Under the pieces are notes generated by a model. It was not told the DNA's origin and ran no database searches. It saw only the letters and a list, made by a program, of their open reading frames with translations. The translations under genes were made by a program, and so were the position numbers. Source: Anniella stebbinsi (taxonomy: Eukaryota > Chordata > Lepidosauria > Squamata > Anniellidae). From it: a stretch of DNA of 64,000 nt. Shown here piece after piece: positions 34,312-45,340 of this stretch; positions within the stretch are counted from its first letter, which is position 1, and each line of letters begins with the position of its first letter. Where the stretch lies: contig JARDYH010000003.1 in assembly GCA_029215795.1 (NCBI GenBank), positions 174,976,382 through 175,040,381 of the forward strand, in the 5' to 3' direction.

Positions 34312-34570
34312 TTCTTAAGAACATAAGAAGAGCCATACTGGATCAGACTGGGGGTCCATGTAGTCCAGCACTCTGTTCATATAGTGGCCAAACAGCTGTT
34401 GATTAGGAGGACCCACAAGCAGGATACAGTGCAGCAGCACCCTCCCACCCATGTTCCCCAGCAACTGGTGTATACAGGCTTACTGCCTCTGATACTAGAG
34501 GTAGCACCTAGCCATCCGGACTAGTAGCCATTGATAGCCTTCTCCAGGAATTTATTCACCCCACTTTTAA
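34312..34570 (-). mobile_element. CR1 LINE 3' end
   Basis: TTAAGAACATAAGAAGAGCC, ACTGGATCAGACTGGGGGTC, TGTTCCCCAGCAACTGGTGT and CTTCTCCAGGAATTTATTC are the reverse complement of the CR1 3' end seen at 26540-26790. 5'-truncated. Confidence 0.8.
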
Positions 34571-35094
34571 ATTCTCAGCAGGCCAGTAACATCTGTTTCA
34601 TGGTATTGGCTTTTGATCCTTCAGAAGGAGAAAGAGTTGTGAGAAGCAAGAGAATAACATTGTGTTACACATTGGGAACAAACGTCAACTCTCTTAATTA
34701 TTAACATAAATCCATCAGACTTGGTTAAGTAGGTTGGCCCAACATATCACTGGAGATTTAAAATCAGAGACAGCTTTTGAGATTAATTCTAGAATTCTTC
34801 TCCTCTGTTGCAACAGTTCTTGTGTGTGTGGGGGGGGGGGGTCCAGTCCAAAACAATAAGAACAAAAACAGAGGGGATGACCAGGGGAGAAGGTAGAGAA
34901 GAAGAAGGGAGCAATCCTATCCATGTTTAGACAGAGAAAAGTCCTAAAGCTTCCAACTTGGAAGGTGTAGGGTTTTTTTCTGTCAAAACATGAATAGGAT
35001 TGCTTCCCTACACACCTAAATTACATAATATCCAGTCAGGTTCAGAAGAGACTTTAAGCCATGATGACTTATTATCCTAATAAGAAGGAAAAAG
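34571..35094. other. Intergenic, nothing recognised
   Basis: Contains a G run near 34831-34841. No gene or element identified. Confidence 0.45.
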
Positions 35095-35560
35095 TTAATT
35101 CAGCGCTTCCAGCTGACAGGGGGTGGGGTGGCTCTAAAGAGTTAGAAGTATGCAGGATAGATTACACTCCAAGGAGTGAAACCCCTGGGTGAGTTTCCCC
35201 CATTGACAACATTGCAGCAGCATGTTTTAACCTTCCACAATATCCCAATAAGATGGGAGAGGTGTGGGGTAAAGTACAGGGGCTTAATTCAGGGCTTCCA
35301 GCATCACCCCAACCAGGGGATGGTGGTTCTAAAGCACTGGAAGTTTGCAGGATTGGGACAAAGCTTCATACTCAGCCTCCCCTAGTTGGGAGGCACCAAT
35401 GCACCATCCGAACCCTGAACGGTTATACACCAAGGAGCAAAACCCCTGTGTGCACCAAAAAGGGGGTCACGCAAATAAACCCTCGGACTTTTGCAGGAAT
35501 GGGACAAAAGCTCACACAAAGATGCTTCTCGTAAGGAGGCACCCTACACACCCTCAACAC
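35095..35560. repeat. Degenerate tandem array, unit about 190 bp
   Basis: Blocks recur in order: TTAATTCAG-GCTTCCAGC at 35095 and 35284, GTGG-TCTAAAG near 35129 and 35321, GAAGT-TGCAGGAT near 35147 and 35341, CACCAAGGAG / CTCCAAGGAG with AAACCCCTG, and a third TTTTGCAGGAATGGGACAAA at 35480. About 2.5 diverged units. It may be a minisatellite or serial duplication. Confidence 0.6.
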
Positions 35561-36038
35561 TCTGCAACCCCCTTTTTTCACCTATTCCTTGTGTTTCCCC
35601 CACTGGCAGTAGCATGCTTTGGAGTGCTGGTACGCTCTTTCGCTCATTCGCTAAAGTGCTTATAGCACTAAAGCACAAATGTGCATTGCCCCCTATAGAT
35701 ATTGCTGGCATAGATGATTTAAGGTGTTCCCAATGGCGCGCACACACCCCATAGACAGTGCTGAAATAGCCCATGTAAGCTGTTTCCAGTACATTGAGGA
35801 TGCCCCTGAGGAGCAGAGCAGTAGTGAACTGAACCGCTCTTGCCACACAACTCTGTAGGCGACCAAAATACCCTCCAGTGACCGCCAGATGACACAATAA
35901 CTCACAATGGGTTAAATAACTCCTACTGGAGACCTTGGGTTATCAGAGTGGGTTATTTTGGCCAAATAAATCGTCATGGATTAAAAAATACCCAACAGAC
36001 TCCATGATAGCCCACAATGGGTTAAATCCATTGATATT
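35561..36038. mobile_element. Unique DNA, then partial copy of the next MITE
   Basis: From about 35887, ACACAATAACTCACAATGGG, TTATTTTGGCCAAATAAATC and CCCACAATGGGTTAAAT duplicate the right half of the element at 36039-36573. 35561-35886 shows nothing recognisable. Confidence 0.5.
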
Positions 36039-36573
36039 GGCTGCGTTCAGACAACATGATAGTCAATGGTAGGCTAACAATCAACTCAACAGTAGCTTAC
36101 CTAGGAGGCACTCCTTACACAACATGATAATAATCTAACGTGGTGTGGATTAGAATCAGCGTTGAGTCGATTATTAGTCCATGCTGAATTGACTCACTCA
36201 TCCTCCGCCCTCTCTCCCCCCTCAGTCCTTCCGCTTGTATCCCATCAGCCATTGCTGCCAAAAATCTATCCTGCCGGTTGGACTAGAGCAGCAACCACTG
36301 CTTTGACCACTCTTGCCTTGAGACTCTGTGCCTGACGAAATAACCAGTGGTGGCCGAGAAAATAACCAATGATACTCTCCATACAACACGATAACCAATG
36401 GTTCAAACAGCCAACTCTGCAAGCGTTGGTTATTTGCATTGCTTATTTTGGCCAAATAACCCATCATTGGTTAAAAAACTCCCACCACACAACACAATAA
36501 CCCATGGTGGGTTAAATAACCAACCATTGACTTTTTAAACTACCATTGGTTATTGTTTTGTCTGAAACCAGTC
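36039..36573. mobile_element. MITE, GGCTGCGTTCAGACAAC ends
   Basis: Left GGCTGCGTTCAGACAACATG and the reverse complement of the right end GACTGGTTTCAGACAAAACA form an imperfect inverted repeat. The interior is rich in AACC/GGTT dyads (AACCAATGG, GGTTATTT). The same family lies at 60610-61150, including shared CATCC/CTCCCTCCTC-type central sequence. Non-coding, 535 bp. Confidence 0.7.
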
Positions 36574-37435
36574 ACTGTGTCATCCAAACCCAGTCATTCA
36601 TTATGTACAATTTATGCTAAGCATGGATTCATGGAGTTGTAATTATTTCTAAATAATGGTAGAACATAAATAATTAAGACAGAGAAGATGTTTTAGCATA
36701 ATATAATTATGGTGAAAATGTAAAGAGGGAATTTTATGACAAATATCAGAAAATATTTAATTTAATGATAACAAAATATATTATCTGCAAAATACTTTCC
36801 TAGGAGCAGTGACAGAAAAAAATATTGCTTTGGCACTAGCTAACCCTTATGAGTAAGCTACAAGTATACAAATAAATTTATTTAAATAATAAAATGTATG
36901 ATCTTGTTGTATGATTTTGAATTGTAAATCCATTCAATGAAGTTACAATAGTGTAATGTAACCCTCCATCAGAATTGCACACTCAAGGTAACCTTTTATT
37001 TTCATTAAGTCAGTATTCGTAATGAGGAATAAAAGTTTGCTGACAATGAGATGCATTTCCTGGCATTATAAAGCAATGAATATATTCTGCTTTGTGTGTC
37101 TCTATCTACTATTTTTAGAACATTTCAGGAACACTATGATGCTACATTACATTTGAAATTTCATGTTTGCCTACTAAACATCAAAGGGAAGAAATTAAGT
37201 CAGTTCTTAATCATTTAATATTTCATTCAACAATTAAACAAACATATTGCACAGCTTTTTATCATATCCTATAATAAACCTCAACACATGACATAAGAAC
37301 TGATAATTTATTTTGTGAATTAGCAGGTTAACTGACCAAGACAATGCATGTTTACTTGGAAATACATCCCAACCCACGATGTTCAGTGGTGCTTACTCCA
37401 ATTAAATGTACATAAGGGATATTTCCCTTATAAAG
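36574..37435. other. AT-rich intergenic, nothing recognised
   Basis: Low-GC, unique-looking sequence without open frames or repeats that I recognise. A short dispersed-repeat piece lies near 37340-37420. Confidence 0.45.
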
Positions 37436-37615
37436 GGCTTCTCCATGAGCCCCTGCGAAAGGAAGTGAGGCAGGTGGCTATCAAGGGGAAGGCCTTTTCT
37501 GCTGTGGCACCCCAGCTGTAGAATTAAGTCCCTAGAGAGGTTCACGTGCCTACAGTGTGCTCTTTCCGGCGTCAGGTGAAGAGCTGTCTTTTTTTATTTC
37601 CCAAACATTTTAGCG
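37436..37615 (+). mobile_element. L2 LINE remnant
   Basis: The conceptual translation shows the L2 C-terminal pattern around KAFSAVAPQLWN-like and VPREVHVPTVCSFRRQVKSC. It is strongly diverged, with stops. Confidence 0.55.
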
Positions 37616-37621
37616 TTCTAG

Positions 37622-37832
37622 TAGGGTGACCAGATAAAATTCAGGTCAGGGCTCCTGTAACTTTAACCGTTGTAGAGAAAAGGGAATTTCAGTCAGTGTC
37701 ATTTGTATGCAATTAGTTCCTGGTGAAATTCCCTCTTCATCACAACTGTTAAAGTTGCAGGAGGCCTGCCTTCTTTTGTATATGGTCGCTCTAGTATAAT
37801 GCATGCACCTTTAACGGTTGTGATGAAGAGGG
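37622..37832. mobile_element. Foldback MITE, partial second copy
   Basis: TAGGGTGACCAGATAAAATT, GGCTCCTGTAACTTTAACCG, GAATTTCAGTCAGTGTCATT and TTCATCACAACTGTTAAAG match 14541-14862. It is cut off on the right after GTTGTGATGAAGAGGG. Confidence 0.75.
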
Positions 37833-38318
37833 CTATTGGGCTGGTATAGAAATGTAATAAATAAATAAGACTGCAGCCTAAGGTTCCTATACACAATGAT
37901 CTGGGAGACTTATACTGAGAACTACTTCTGTGTAAACTTGCATAGGATTGTGCTGAAAGACTGTAAGCCCAAACACACTTACATGGGAACAAATCCCATT
38001 GAAATCAGAGTGTCCAATACATTTAGGAAATTCATCTGTGTTTCATCTGTGATTGCTGCTTCACCCACACAACTAATCTTTTCATGGTGCAGTTGTTGGG
38101 CAATGAATGGGAATGTGCAAATTCATCCTAAAGAGCCTCTGAAGTTTAATTTGCAACAGACATTACAATGTGCAACTTATCTTATGATGGCAGGTCATCT
38201 ATGCTCTTCTCCAGACAAGGGCTTTCATTCCTACTACAAATGCAGTGTGGTTGGTGATATCACAAGGGTCACCAATGCCTATTGGGTTGCTACTGATGCA
38301 ACTTCCCCTCCCAACATA
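37833..38318. other. Intergenic with a short repeat
   Basis: Includes the dispersed piece TTGCATAGGATTGTGCTGAA / TTACATGGGAACAAATCCCA near 37925-38010. The open frame 37896-38354 has no recognisable domain. Confidence 0.45.
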
Positions 38319-38750
38319 GGCCAGATCTACACCAAGCAGGATATGACACTTTGAAAACAATTTGAAAACTGTATATGGAGTGTGTCCCGGGCTCCAACAG
38401 TTATATGTATTATTGTCACTACTTTTATAAACCGTTTTAAAGCAGTAGTGTCATTCATATGGCAGTGAAGTTTAAATATTGTTGTTATTTTATTATTATT
38501 TTTTCTGTCTTGGAGTTGCAGTTTAGTGAAGGAGTAAGGGTTAGAGATTTCGATTCCTCCACAGAGAACCACAATTCCCAGATTTCCTGGGTGGACGGAA
38601 CAACTCTTAAACCAATATAAGGAGGATCTACACTACTGCTTTAAAATGGTTTATAACAGTAGTGACAACTGTTGGGGCCCAGGACACACTCCATAGACAG
38701 TTTTAAAACCATTTTCAAAGTGTCATATCCTGCTTGGTGTAGATCCGGCC
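38319..38750. mobile_element. Head-to-head pair of 130-bp Harbinger-like MITEs
   Basis: The right copy 38621-38750 is a complete 130-bp element: left end GGAGGATCTACAC, right end in reverse complement GGCCGGATCTACACC, flanked on both sides by TAA (38618-38620 and 38751-38753). The left part 38319-38452 is the same element inverted, lacking its inner end. A third copy is at 53153-53282. The whole can also be read as one foldback element of 432 bp. Confidence 0.8.
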
Positions 38751-38753
38751 TAA

Positions 38754-39507
38754 GTCTACGTGGAGATACTGCTGGGCACTCCTTTCAGCTGAAGAAGCCA
38801 GGTGGATGGTGGATGGAAATATTTGCTTCCTATGAGATACTTTATTTAGTGGTGATAGACAAGTTATATAAGAGCAAAAGAGAGAAAAGAGCAAATATTT
38901 CTAACAGTATAATCCTATACAGTTTTGCTCAGATATAAGCCCTATTGTGGTCAATGGTATTTACACCAAGGTAATGGTGCATACTGATTGCAGCTTAAGA
39001 TAATTTCCCCCCCTGGTCACTGGTCTTCTATTGCATTCTTCAGAAAGCAGTAGAGCCAAAAGACAAAAATCAGCAATAATTTGATTAACAGCTTGGCCTG
39101 CTAATCAACTGCGGCACAGAGAAATATACAAAATGGAAGCATCGCCTCATGGAAGGGTGAACCTGGCATGAGTCTGCATCTTTTGGACCAATTCCTGAAA
39201 AGACTTGGCACCATCTGAGACTCTCATTTTACATCCCTTCTCTATTCTGGTTACTCAGCACCTTTCTGAATAGTCATAGTGTGAGACTGAAAACCCTTGA
39301 TGGAGGAAATGAAACTGGGGCCTTGGGCTACACCAAGCTGCCTTGTAAATCTCTGTAGAAGCTTCTATCCTTCCGCATAATTCTCTTGTACACTACAGCA
39401 CACATGATGAGGGACAGGGATCTAAAATGGAGTAGTAGTAAGCCTCAGAGTGAACATTATGACTATGACAATAAGGCAGTTTGTTTTTCAGGAAGGAAAG
39501 TAGTGGA
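38754..39507. other. Intergenic, short repeat only
   Basis: A dispersed piece near 38905-38995 (TATAATCCTATACAG, GATTGCAGCTTA). Otherwise nothing recognised. Confidence 0.45.

Positions 39508-39552
<45 letters not shown>
39508..39552. repeat. (ATT)n microsatellite
   Basis: About 15 ATT units. It yields an artefactual poly-Leu frame. Confidence 0.9.
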
Positions 39553-40245
39553 GCAGGGAAAAGTGTGTATAGGGGGAAGGCTATACAATTTGTAATCTAA
39601 CAAATTTTTATCTTTCTCTTAGCACAAAACAAATACATGATTCATTAGAAATGTGCTATTTATACACTTGGCATCCTTGAGCAGGTTGGGAAGCACATAT
39701 GGTGCCTGTCAAAATGTATTTGCTTAACTGAGCAATTTCTGATTTTAATGCCTAGCTTAGTTAGACCTCCTGTTTTATTGCAAATTTTTATTTCAGTTGT
39801 AATTGTTTTAAAGAATTTTGTACACCACCCTGGAATTAGTTAATGTAGAGTAGTATATAAATACTTCAAATCAATTATTTTTGTTTGTTTATTTATTTAT
39901 TTCCCTATCTGTCCTTGTATACCAATCTCAAGGTAAATAGCAACAGATATCTCCTACATAGCCCTTCCTTGACTCTTGTACACTTCCCACCATTCCAAAG
40001 TGTCCCCAACCCTCCAGAGCAGATTTGAGGGGCACAGGGTGCTGCAGAAGGGAGGGGAAGGAGAAGCAATGAGAATCACTTCTCTTATAATTCCACCGAT
40101 GGAGGCCTTCACTGAATTAAAAGAGCATTCCATCAGTGGAGGACACCAACTGGACACCAACCCCCTAGATTCATCCACACCACTATCCCTCATAGCAAAC
40201 CCATTATCCAGCTGCAAGGCTAACCGGCCGCAGCTCCTTTAAATA
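39553..40245. other. Intergenic with repeat pieces
   Basis: A LINE 3' tail-like piece is at 39815-39885 (TTTTGTACACCACCCTGG, GTATATAAATACTTC). A possible foldback repeat lies at about 39960-40150, ending ATTCCATCAGTGGAGGACAC, with a related segment at 51895-52150 (ATTCCGTCAGTGCAGTGG). Confidence 0.45.
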
Positions 40246-40519
40246 CAGGGCCAGCCCAAGACATTTTTATGCTGAGGCAAAGTATGAAATGGCACCTCCC
40301 TCCTGCCCCATTCCATATTCAGAATCCAACCAGACTGGCAATTGAATCACCACAAGTTGTGTTTTCCTCTTCACCTGAGGGCAGGAGACTAGCTTTGGGG
40401 ACTCAGGGCAAGCCACATGGCATATATGGTTTCCAATACCTCACTGCTGTCTTTTTACCACCCACTGGCATCTGCTGCCTGAGGCAGTCTCACTTTGCCT
40501 ACTAGTAGGGCCGGCCCTG
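40246..40519. mobile_element. hAT-type MITE, 274 bp, perfect 8-bp TSD
   Basis: The left end CAGGGCCAGCCC and reverse-complemented right end CAGGGCCGGCCC form a 12-bp inverted repeat with one mismatch. TTTAAATA is duplicated exactly on both sides (40238-40245 and 40520-40527). CAGGG-type ends with 8-bp duplications define hAT elements. Inner GCTGAGGCAAAGT pairs with its counterpart near the right end. No transposase. Confidence 0.9.
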
Positions 40520-40527
40520 TTTAAATA

Positions 40528-41099
40528 TGTGAGGACAAGTGTAGAATGCCACACAGGCTAGTTTGGGCTTGCTTGGTGCTACATGGGTGCTTGCAGCAAG
40601 AAGCAGTTTAAAGGGGATGTATCATGGGGGCAGAGGGGGCCTGTATTGAAAGGATAATGCCAAATCTATGTCACAGAAAACACTGTGGGACATCCAGAAG
40701 CTGGCCATTCACAAAAACCAGTTCCATAAGGCAAGGCCAGCTTTGACAGATACCAAGGAGAGTCTTCTGATTCTAAAAGTCATGAGCTTCCAAACTGCTA
40801 GGTGAGAGCAAACCTACAGAGCATCTGTTACCTTGGCTGCCCATTCAAATCAAGGACAAAAATAATAAGCCCAAACAAGACTTGTGCATGAAATTCATTT
40901 CATGCCGCAAGCTGTCCTTCCCTTCCCTTGCTCTACTTCCTAGTTGTAGCTCTCCTGTTCAAATAGTGCTTAATGTCTTATGTTCACATGATATCAATGG
41001 TTACTTCCAGGCATCTAGTCCTGGAAGTAACTCTGGAAGAACCCATGCTAAGGCAGCCATAGTACTCGAATTTAGTGGCACTTACAACTGTGCACTTCA
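40528..41099. other. Intergenic, nothing recognised
   Basis: Unique-looking, no recognisable features. Confidence 0.45.
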
Positions 41100-41806
41100 G
41101 AGCTGTTCTACACAAGGCTGTTAATGCACTGTATCTACTTTCAGTTGCATGGCAAAATTGAGTTCGGAGCATTACACAAAGAGTTTTTCTTTCCTGCTTT
41201 TCCACTACATAACCTCCAGGTGGCACTATGGCATAGCAGATTGGCACAAATACACAAGTGAGAAATGCATTTTCTTTCACTTTCACAAATAATGCCATAC
41301 TTTCCTTGCTTTAACCAAAAAAAAAAAAACCCTCGCTGAAAGTGCTGTTTAAAAATCAGAAGCAAAAATGGAAGTCCGCTATATCATCTAAAGAACCTGT
41401 AAACAGTCGTGAGCAGGGAATGATGAGTACACGATAAATGCTGCATGTAGAAAGCTCTCAGAGGCTTTCTCTACATGAGGCTGTTAATCTGTTATATCTA
41501 CTTTTGGTTTCATCACAGCATTGAGATCCAAGCACCACACAAAGTTTTTCCTTTCCTACTTTTACACTGCATAACATCTACATGGTGCTGTGCTATAGCA
41601 GAAAGACACAATTACGCTACTAGGAAAACACATTTTCTTTTGTCTTCACAAATAACACTCAGTTTCCCCCACTCTAAAACAACACCTTTAAAAGTGTTCT
41701 CAAAAAACATAAATGAAACTGGAGGGTCACAACATCATCAAAAGAACCAGAAACAACCACGAGTACGGAATGATGAGCGGACAATAAATGCCTCCTGTAG
41801 AAAAGC
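41100..41806. mobile_element. Tandem dimer of a MITE-like element
   Basis: Two direct copies of about 350 bp, 41100-41460 and 41463-41806, share CTGTTAATGCACTGTATCTA / CTGTTAATCTGTTATATCTA, ACACAAAG-GTTTTTC, CACAAATAA, AGAACC and GGAATGATGAG. The joint reads AGCTCTCAGAGGCT, where the right end of one unit meets the left end of the next. Ends TTCTACA(C/T) are inverted. Non-coding. Confidence 0.65.
41213..41228 (+). promoter_or_regulatory. Near-match to CTCF consensus
   Basis: CCTCCAGGTGGCACTA fits CCASYAGRKGGCRSYV with one mismatch (position 3). It lies inside the first unit of the tandem MITE. The second unit has decayed at the same place. Sequence match only. Confidence 0.3.
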
Positions 41807-43435
41807 TGTAAATGTAGCTCAAGAGTTAAAGAGATTCTAACAGTAGCATTTCTCTCTCCAAAACCTTTTTTAATTAGAATAAATGGAATATATGGCCTTT
41901 GCTGAAGGCTGATTTACTATGCCAAGATCCAGAAGACAGAGACCTTTTGTCTAAGTGTTTGTGGTTTTACATTTATACTGCTACATTAGTCATTGCCTTG
42001 AGGGTCAGACAAGGGAGGAAACTGCAGCATTCTCCTTTAGGGAAAAGAAAAAGGGTTCTTTGAAACTTATTGAAACATTTTTGATGATTATCATTGTTTG
42101 TTCAAAGCAAGGTTTGGGTTTCCTCCTCAGACACACCCTCTAGTAGATTTCTGCATAGGTATAGTCAGACAGAATACCAAGAAGGACTTCATATATATAA
42201 AACAGGTGCAAGAGTCTAACACTGAAGACTGAACAACTTTCAGTGAATGCACAATATTGCATTTAGAAGAATAAGGACATTTTAAAAGTACCTTCACCAT
42301 GCTTAGTACAGACATAAACTTTTCTGCCTTGTGAGACTGGAGAAATTCAAGATGGGTTAAAATGAATGTGGATTTCTTAAAATCTGACCTGTGGAATCCG
42401 CTGTGGACCACCCCCCTCAGGCCACGCAGAGATTTATTTTCATGAAATTTACACTGGAAAATACACAAGTTTCTGCTAACACATATGCCATCCAGGAAAA
42501 TATACATGGGGAAAAGTTGAATTAATTGGGGGACAACACACTAAATGTTATGTACTAACAAACATTACATACATTCTTGCAAACACTCTTACAGAATTAT
42601 TAGCGTATTTTCCTGCATAATGGGGGTAGGTGGGTTGGAATCCATCTGTTAATGGAAACTGGAACAAACAACACTACATAATCCATGAAACACACACAGG
42701 ATGGATCTCACAAAATGTTGGGCAAAGCTTGGAAAAACGAGTTCTGCAATCTTCCAGTCTGAATCAGTGCAGTTTGCCATGGATGTTACCTATTGGCTAG
42801 CACTTGTAATGTCATCAACCGTGGAGCAGTGTGATTATTTTTTAAGTGTTTGATATATGTATGTATGTAAGGTGAAGATTGGAGGTATAAATAAATAAAG
42901 GTGCATTGAAAAAAGATGCATGATGGGAGGGCAAGACTCCTGGCAGACCTAACTATGGTCCTGCTAGAAAGTATACCTGTAATGCAATTTCCAAAGCTGG
43001 GGGTCACACTTCAGGTGAATCCTCTGCTGTGACTGTTCTTAAAATATTATAGTAGTGCAGGTGTTTGCAGCCTTGACCTGTTCAGTCTCAAGTGAAAAAA
43101 ACAAACTACTTCCTTTTTGCTATTAATTCACATTTAAAAAACTAATAAAAAGTCTAAAAAGGGAGTGATTAAAAAACAGAACACCCTCATACAGATTAAG
43201 ATCTCAAACATATTTTCAGGAAACAATAATACAGACTGAGGGGGAGGGGGAGGGGGAGAGAGAGATTACTTCTATAGATGAGTTTTCTATTATCAGACTT
43301 GTTTCACAGGTACAAATTGAGGAAGAAATGTGAGGGAACCAGAGGGAATTTCTGAAGTTGTAAAGCCATACTATGCAAAAGGGCAAATCACTCATTATGG
43401 GAGTGACTGAAGGAACGTTTAACTAAATAGATTCA
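41807..43435. other. Intergenic, nothing recognised
   Basis: Unique-looking sequence with a LINE tail-like scrap near 42868-42902 (AAGGTGAAGATTGGAGGTAT then (AAAT)) and a GGGGGA run at 43241-43262. Confidence 0.45.
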
Positions 43436-43790
43436 GGCCCCCTCCACAAGGATGCGCTTTTGCGCCCGGTTCGGGGATTATGCGCATTTTCGCGGAGGCG
43501 CATTTACGCCTAATCCCTCTGCACGGGAGGCGGCGAGAAGCGGCGAAGCGCATTAAAAGATGCCCAAAAAGCACTTTACAGGTAGTTAATGCGCATAATC
43601 GCTTGTTCACACAGCGAAAATGCGCTTTAACGGCCGGAGCAAAATAAAAGTCGCTATTTAACGCGCGTTCGAAAATGCGCATTATCGGGGAGATAACGCG
43701 CCTGTACGCCCGTTTTGCGCTCCGCTCGTGTGTAGGTAAAATTTATAATGAGCCTTCAAGGCTCATTAAACGTCTCGTGTGGAGGAGGCC
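43436..43790. mobile_element. CpG-rich TGCGCA-dyad MITE, copy 2
   Basis: 355 bp. Left GGCCCCCTCCACA and the reverse complement of the right end GGCCTCCTCCACA differ at one base. TCA flanks both ends (43433-43435 and 43791-43793), suggesting a 3-bp duplication. The interior repeats ATTATGCGCAT, TTAATGCGCATAATCGC and AAATGCGCTTTA. It matches the copy at 18435-18788 along its length. No protein-coding content. Confidence 0.8.
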
Positions 43791-43865
43791 TCAGAAAGAG
43801 CTGGAGCAAACCACAATACAAACAGGTCTAACTTAACCCACCCCACACTGGTGTAGAAGGAAACC

Positions 43866-44160
43866 TAAGCAGAAGAAGAGCCCTACTGGATCAGACCAAA
43901 GGTCCTATCTAGCCCAGTATCCTGTTTACAATGGGGTGGGGGAGGATTCAGATGTTTTCTGGACGTCAACAAGCAAGGAGTAGGCATTGTCCACCACCCT
44001 TCTGCATGTAACTGATACTCACTGGCATAGTGCCTCTGAATTTGGTTGCCCTACTAGTTATCTTGGTAATAGCTGTTCTCAGTGAACTGTCCACCACAAC
44101 CCCAATATTTCTTTCCTAGCCAGTTTAGACTTCATCAGTAAAGTTTGGAATTCTTGCCCT
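43866..44160 (-). mobile_element. CR1 LINE 3'-end remnant
   Basis: AGAAGAGCCCTACTGGATCA, GACCAAAGGTCC and AGCCCAGTATCCTGTTT are the reverse complement of a CR1 3' end. Later CACAACCCCAATATTTCTTT may belong to the same element. Diverged. Confidence 0.55.
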
Positions 44161-44167
44161 AATTTGC

Positions 44168-44400
44168 AGTGACAGCCTGAGGTTTTCAAGGGCCCTTGGG
44201 CAAGACACCTTCAATGGGCCCTTCAGTTGAGTCTACCTTCTTACCACCTGTATCACCAGCTGCTATTGCTCCTCATTCTCTTTCTCATCATTGCTACCAC
44301 TTGCTTGCTTTACAGGCAGAGAGCCAATGAGCAAGTCAGCAGTAGTATCTCCTGCTCCTCTTTTTCACCAGTAGAGTGAGAGGCAGTTCAATAAGCAGGT
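44168..44400. mobile_element. Dispersed repeat (copy 2 of pair with 16335-16678)
   Basis: Shares GGCCCTTGGGCAAGACACC, CACCAGCTGCTATTGCTCC, TTGCTACCACTTGCTTGC and GAGCCAATGAGCAAGTC with the first copy. Shorter at the right end. Confidence 0.6.
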
Positions 44401-44537
44401 TGCAATGGTTATTTTTTATTTAGAGTCCTTGCTCACATCTGCAGGGCCGACGAGAGGGGGGAAGCTGGTACAAATTACCAGGGCCTGGCAGTCCGGAAGG
44501 GGGCCGGGGCCTGACTATGTTGCATCTTATTATTATA

Positions 44538-44539
<2 letters not shown>
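44401..44539. other. Short intergenic spacer
   Basis: Contains a CAGGGCCGACGAGAG motif resembling a hAT end, and the start of an (ATT)/(ATTT) tail that closes the L2 below. Confidence 0.4.
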
Positions 44540-44568
<29 letters not shown>

Positions 44569-45340
44569 TTTATATCCTGCCTTTTTCCCAGGACTGGGAC
44601 TCAAGGCAGTTTACAAGATTAAAACATGTACAATTAAAACATATAAATATAAATTTACAAAAGCTAAAATAGAATTAAACCTGCAATAAAATTAAAAATA
44701 TTTAAAAAAATTAAACAGTAATGGATTAAAAAAAAATCTAATACATTAACACATGTCCAGAGATGTTTCAAAAGCCTGCCGAATAAAAAGGTTTTTGCCT
44801 GCCTCCGAAAGTGTAGCACAGAGGGAGCCATTCTGGCCTCCCTAGGAAGAGTGTTCCAGAGCCTTGGAACAGCCACCGAGAAGGCCCTCTCCCATGTACC
44901 CATCAGGCGTGCTTGGGATGTTGGTGGGACTGAGAGAAGGACCTCCCCAGAAGATCTTGGAGCACAGGCAGGCTCATATGGGAGAATATGATCTATCAGA
45001 TAACTTGGACCCGAGCTGTATAGGGCTTTATAGGTGATAACCAGCACTTTGAATTGTGCCGGGAAACAGACCGAAAGCCAGTGGAGCTGTTGTAAGAGGG
45101 GAGTTGTATGCTCCCTGTAACCAGCCCCAGTCAACAAATTGGCTGCAGCTCTTTGAACAAACTGAAGTTTCCGAACACTCTTCAAAGGCAGCCCCACATT
45201 GAGCGTGTTACAGTAATCCAAACAGGATGTGACTAAGGCATGTGTCACAATGGCCAGGTCCGACATCTCAAGGATTGGGTGCAGCTGGAGCACTAGCTTT
45301 AACTGTGCAAATGCACTCCTGGCCACTGCCAAAACCTGGG
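44540..45340 (-). mobile_element. L2 LINE, 3' part (split)
   Basis: Minus-strand open frame 45398-44664 reads the L2 ORF2 C-terminus: VLAVARSAFAQLKLVLQL, HPILEMSDLAIVTHALVTSC, LQFVQRAAANLLTGAGYREH, VLVITYKALYSSGPSYL, RAFSVAVPRLWNTLPREARM and FRRQAKTFLFG. The 3' UTR ends CTGGGAAAAAGGCAGGATAT then (AAAT)n on that strand. The frame is largely intact, so the insertion is fairly recent. The first about 19 codons of that open frame come from the adjacent insertion, not from L2. Confidence 0.85.

Noticed and set aside
35095..35560. CRISPR-like array
   Set aside because: Units are long (about 190 bp), diverged, without regular spacers, and the genome is eukaryotic.
39386..39595. Poly-Leu frame resembling a signal peptide
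   Set aside because: Produced by the (ATT)n microsatellite.
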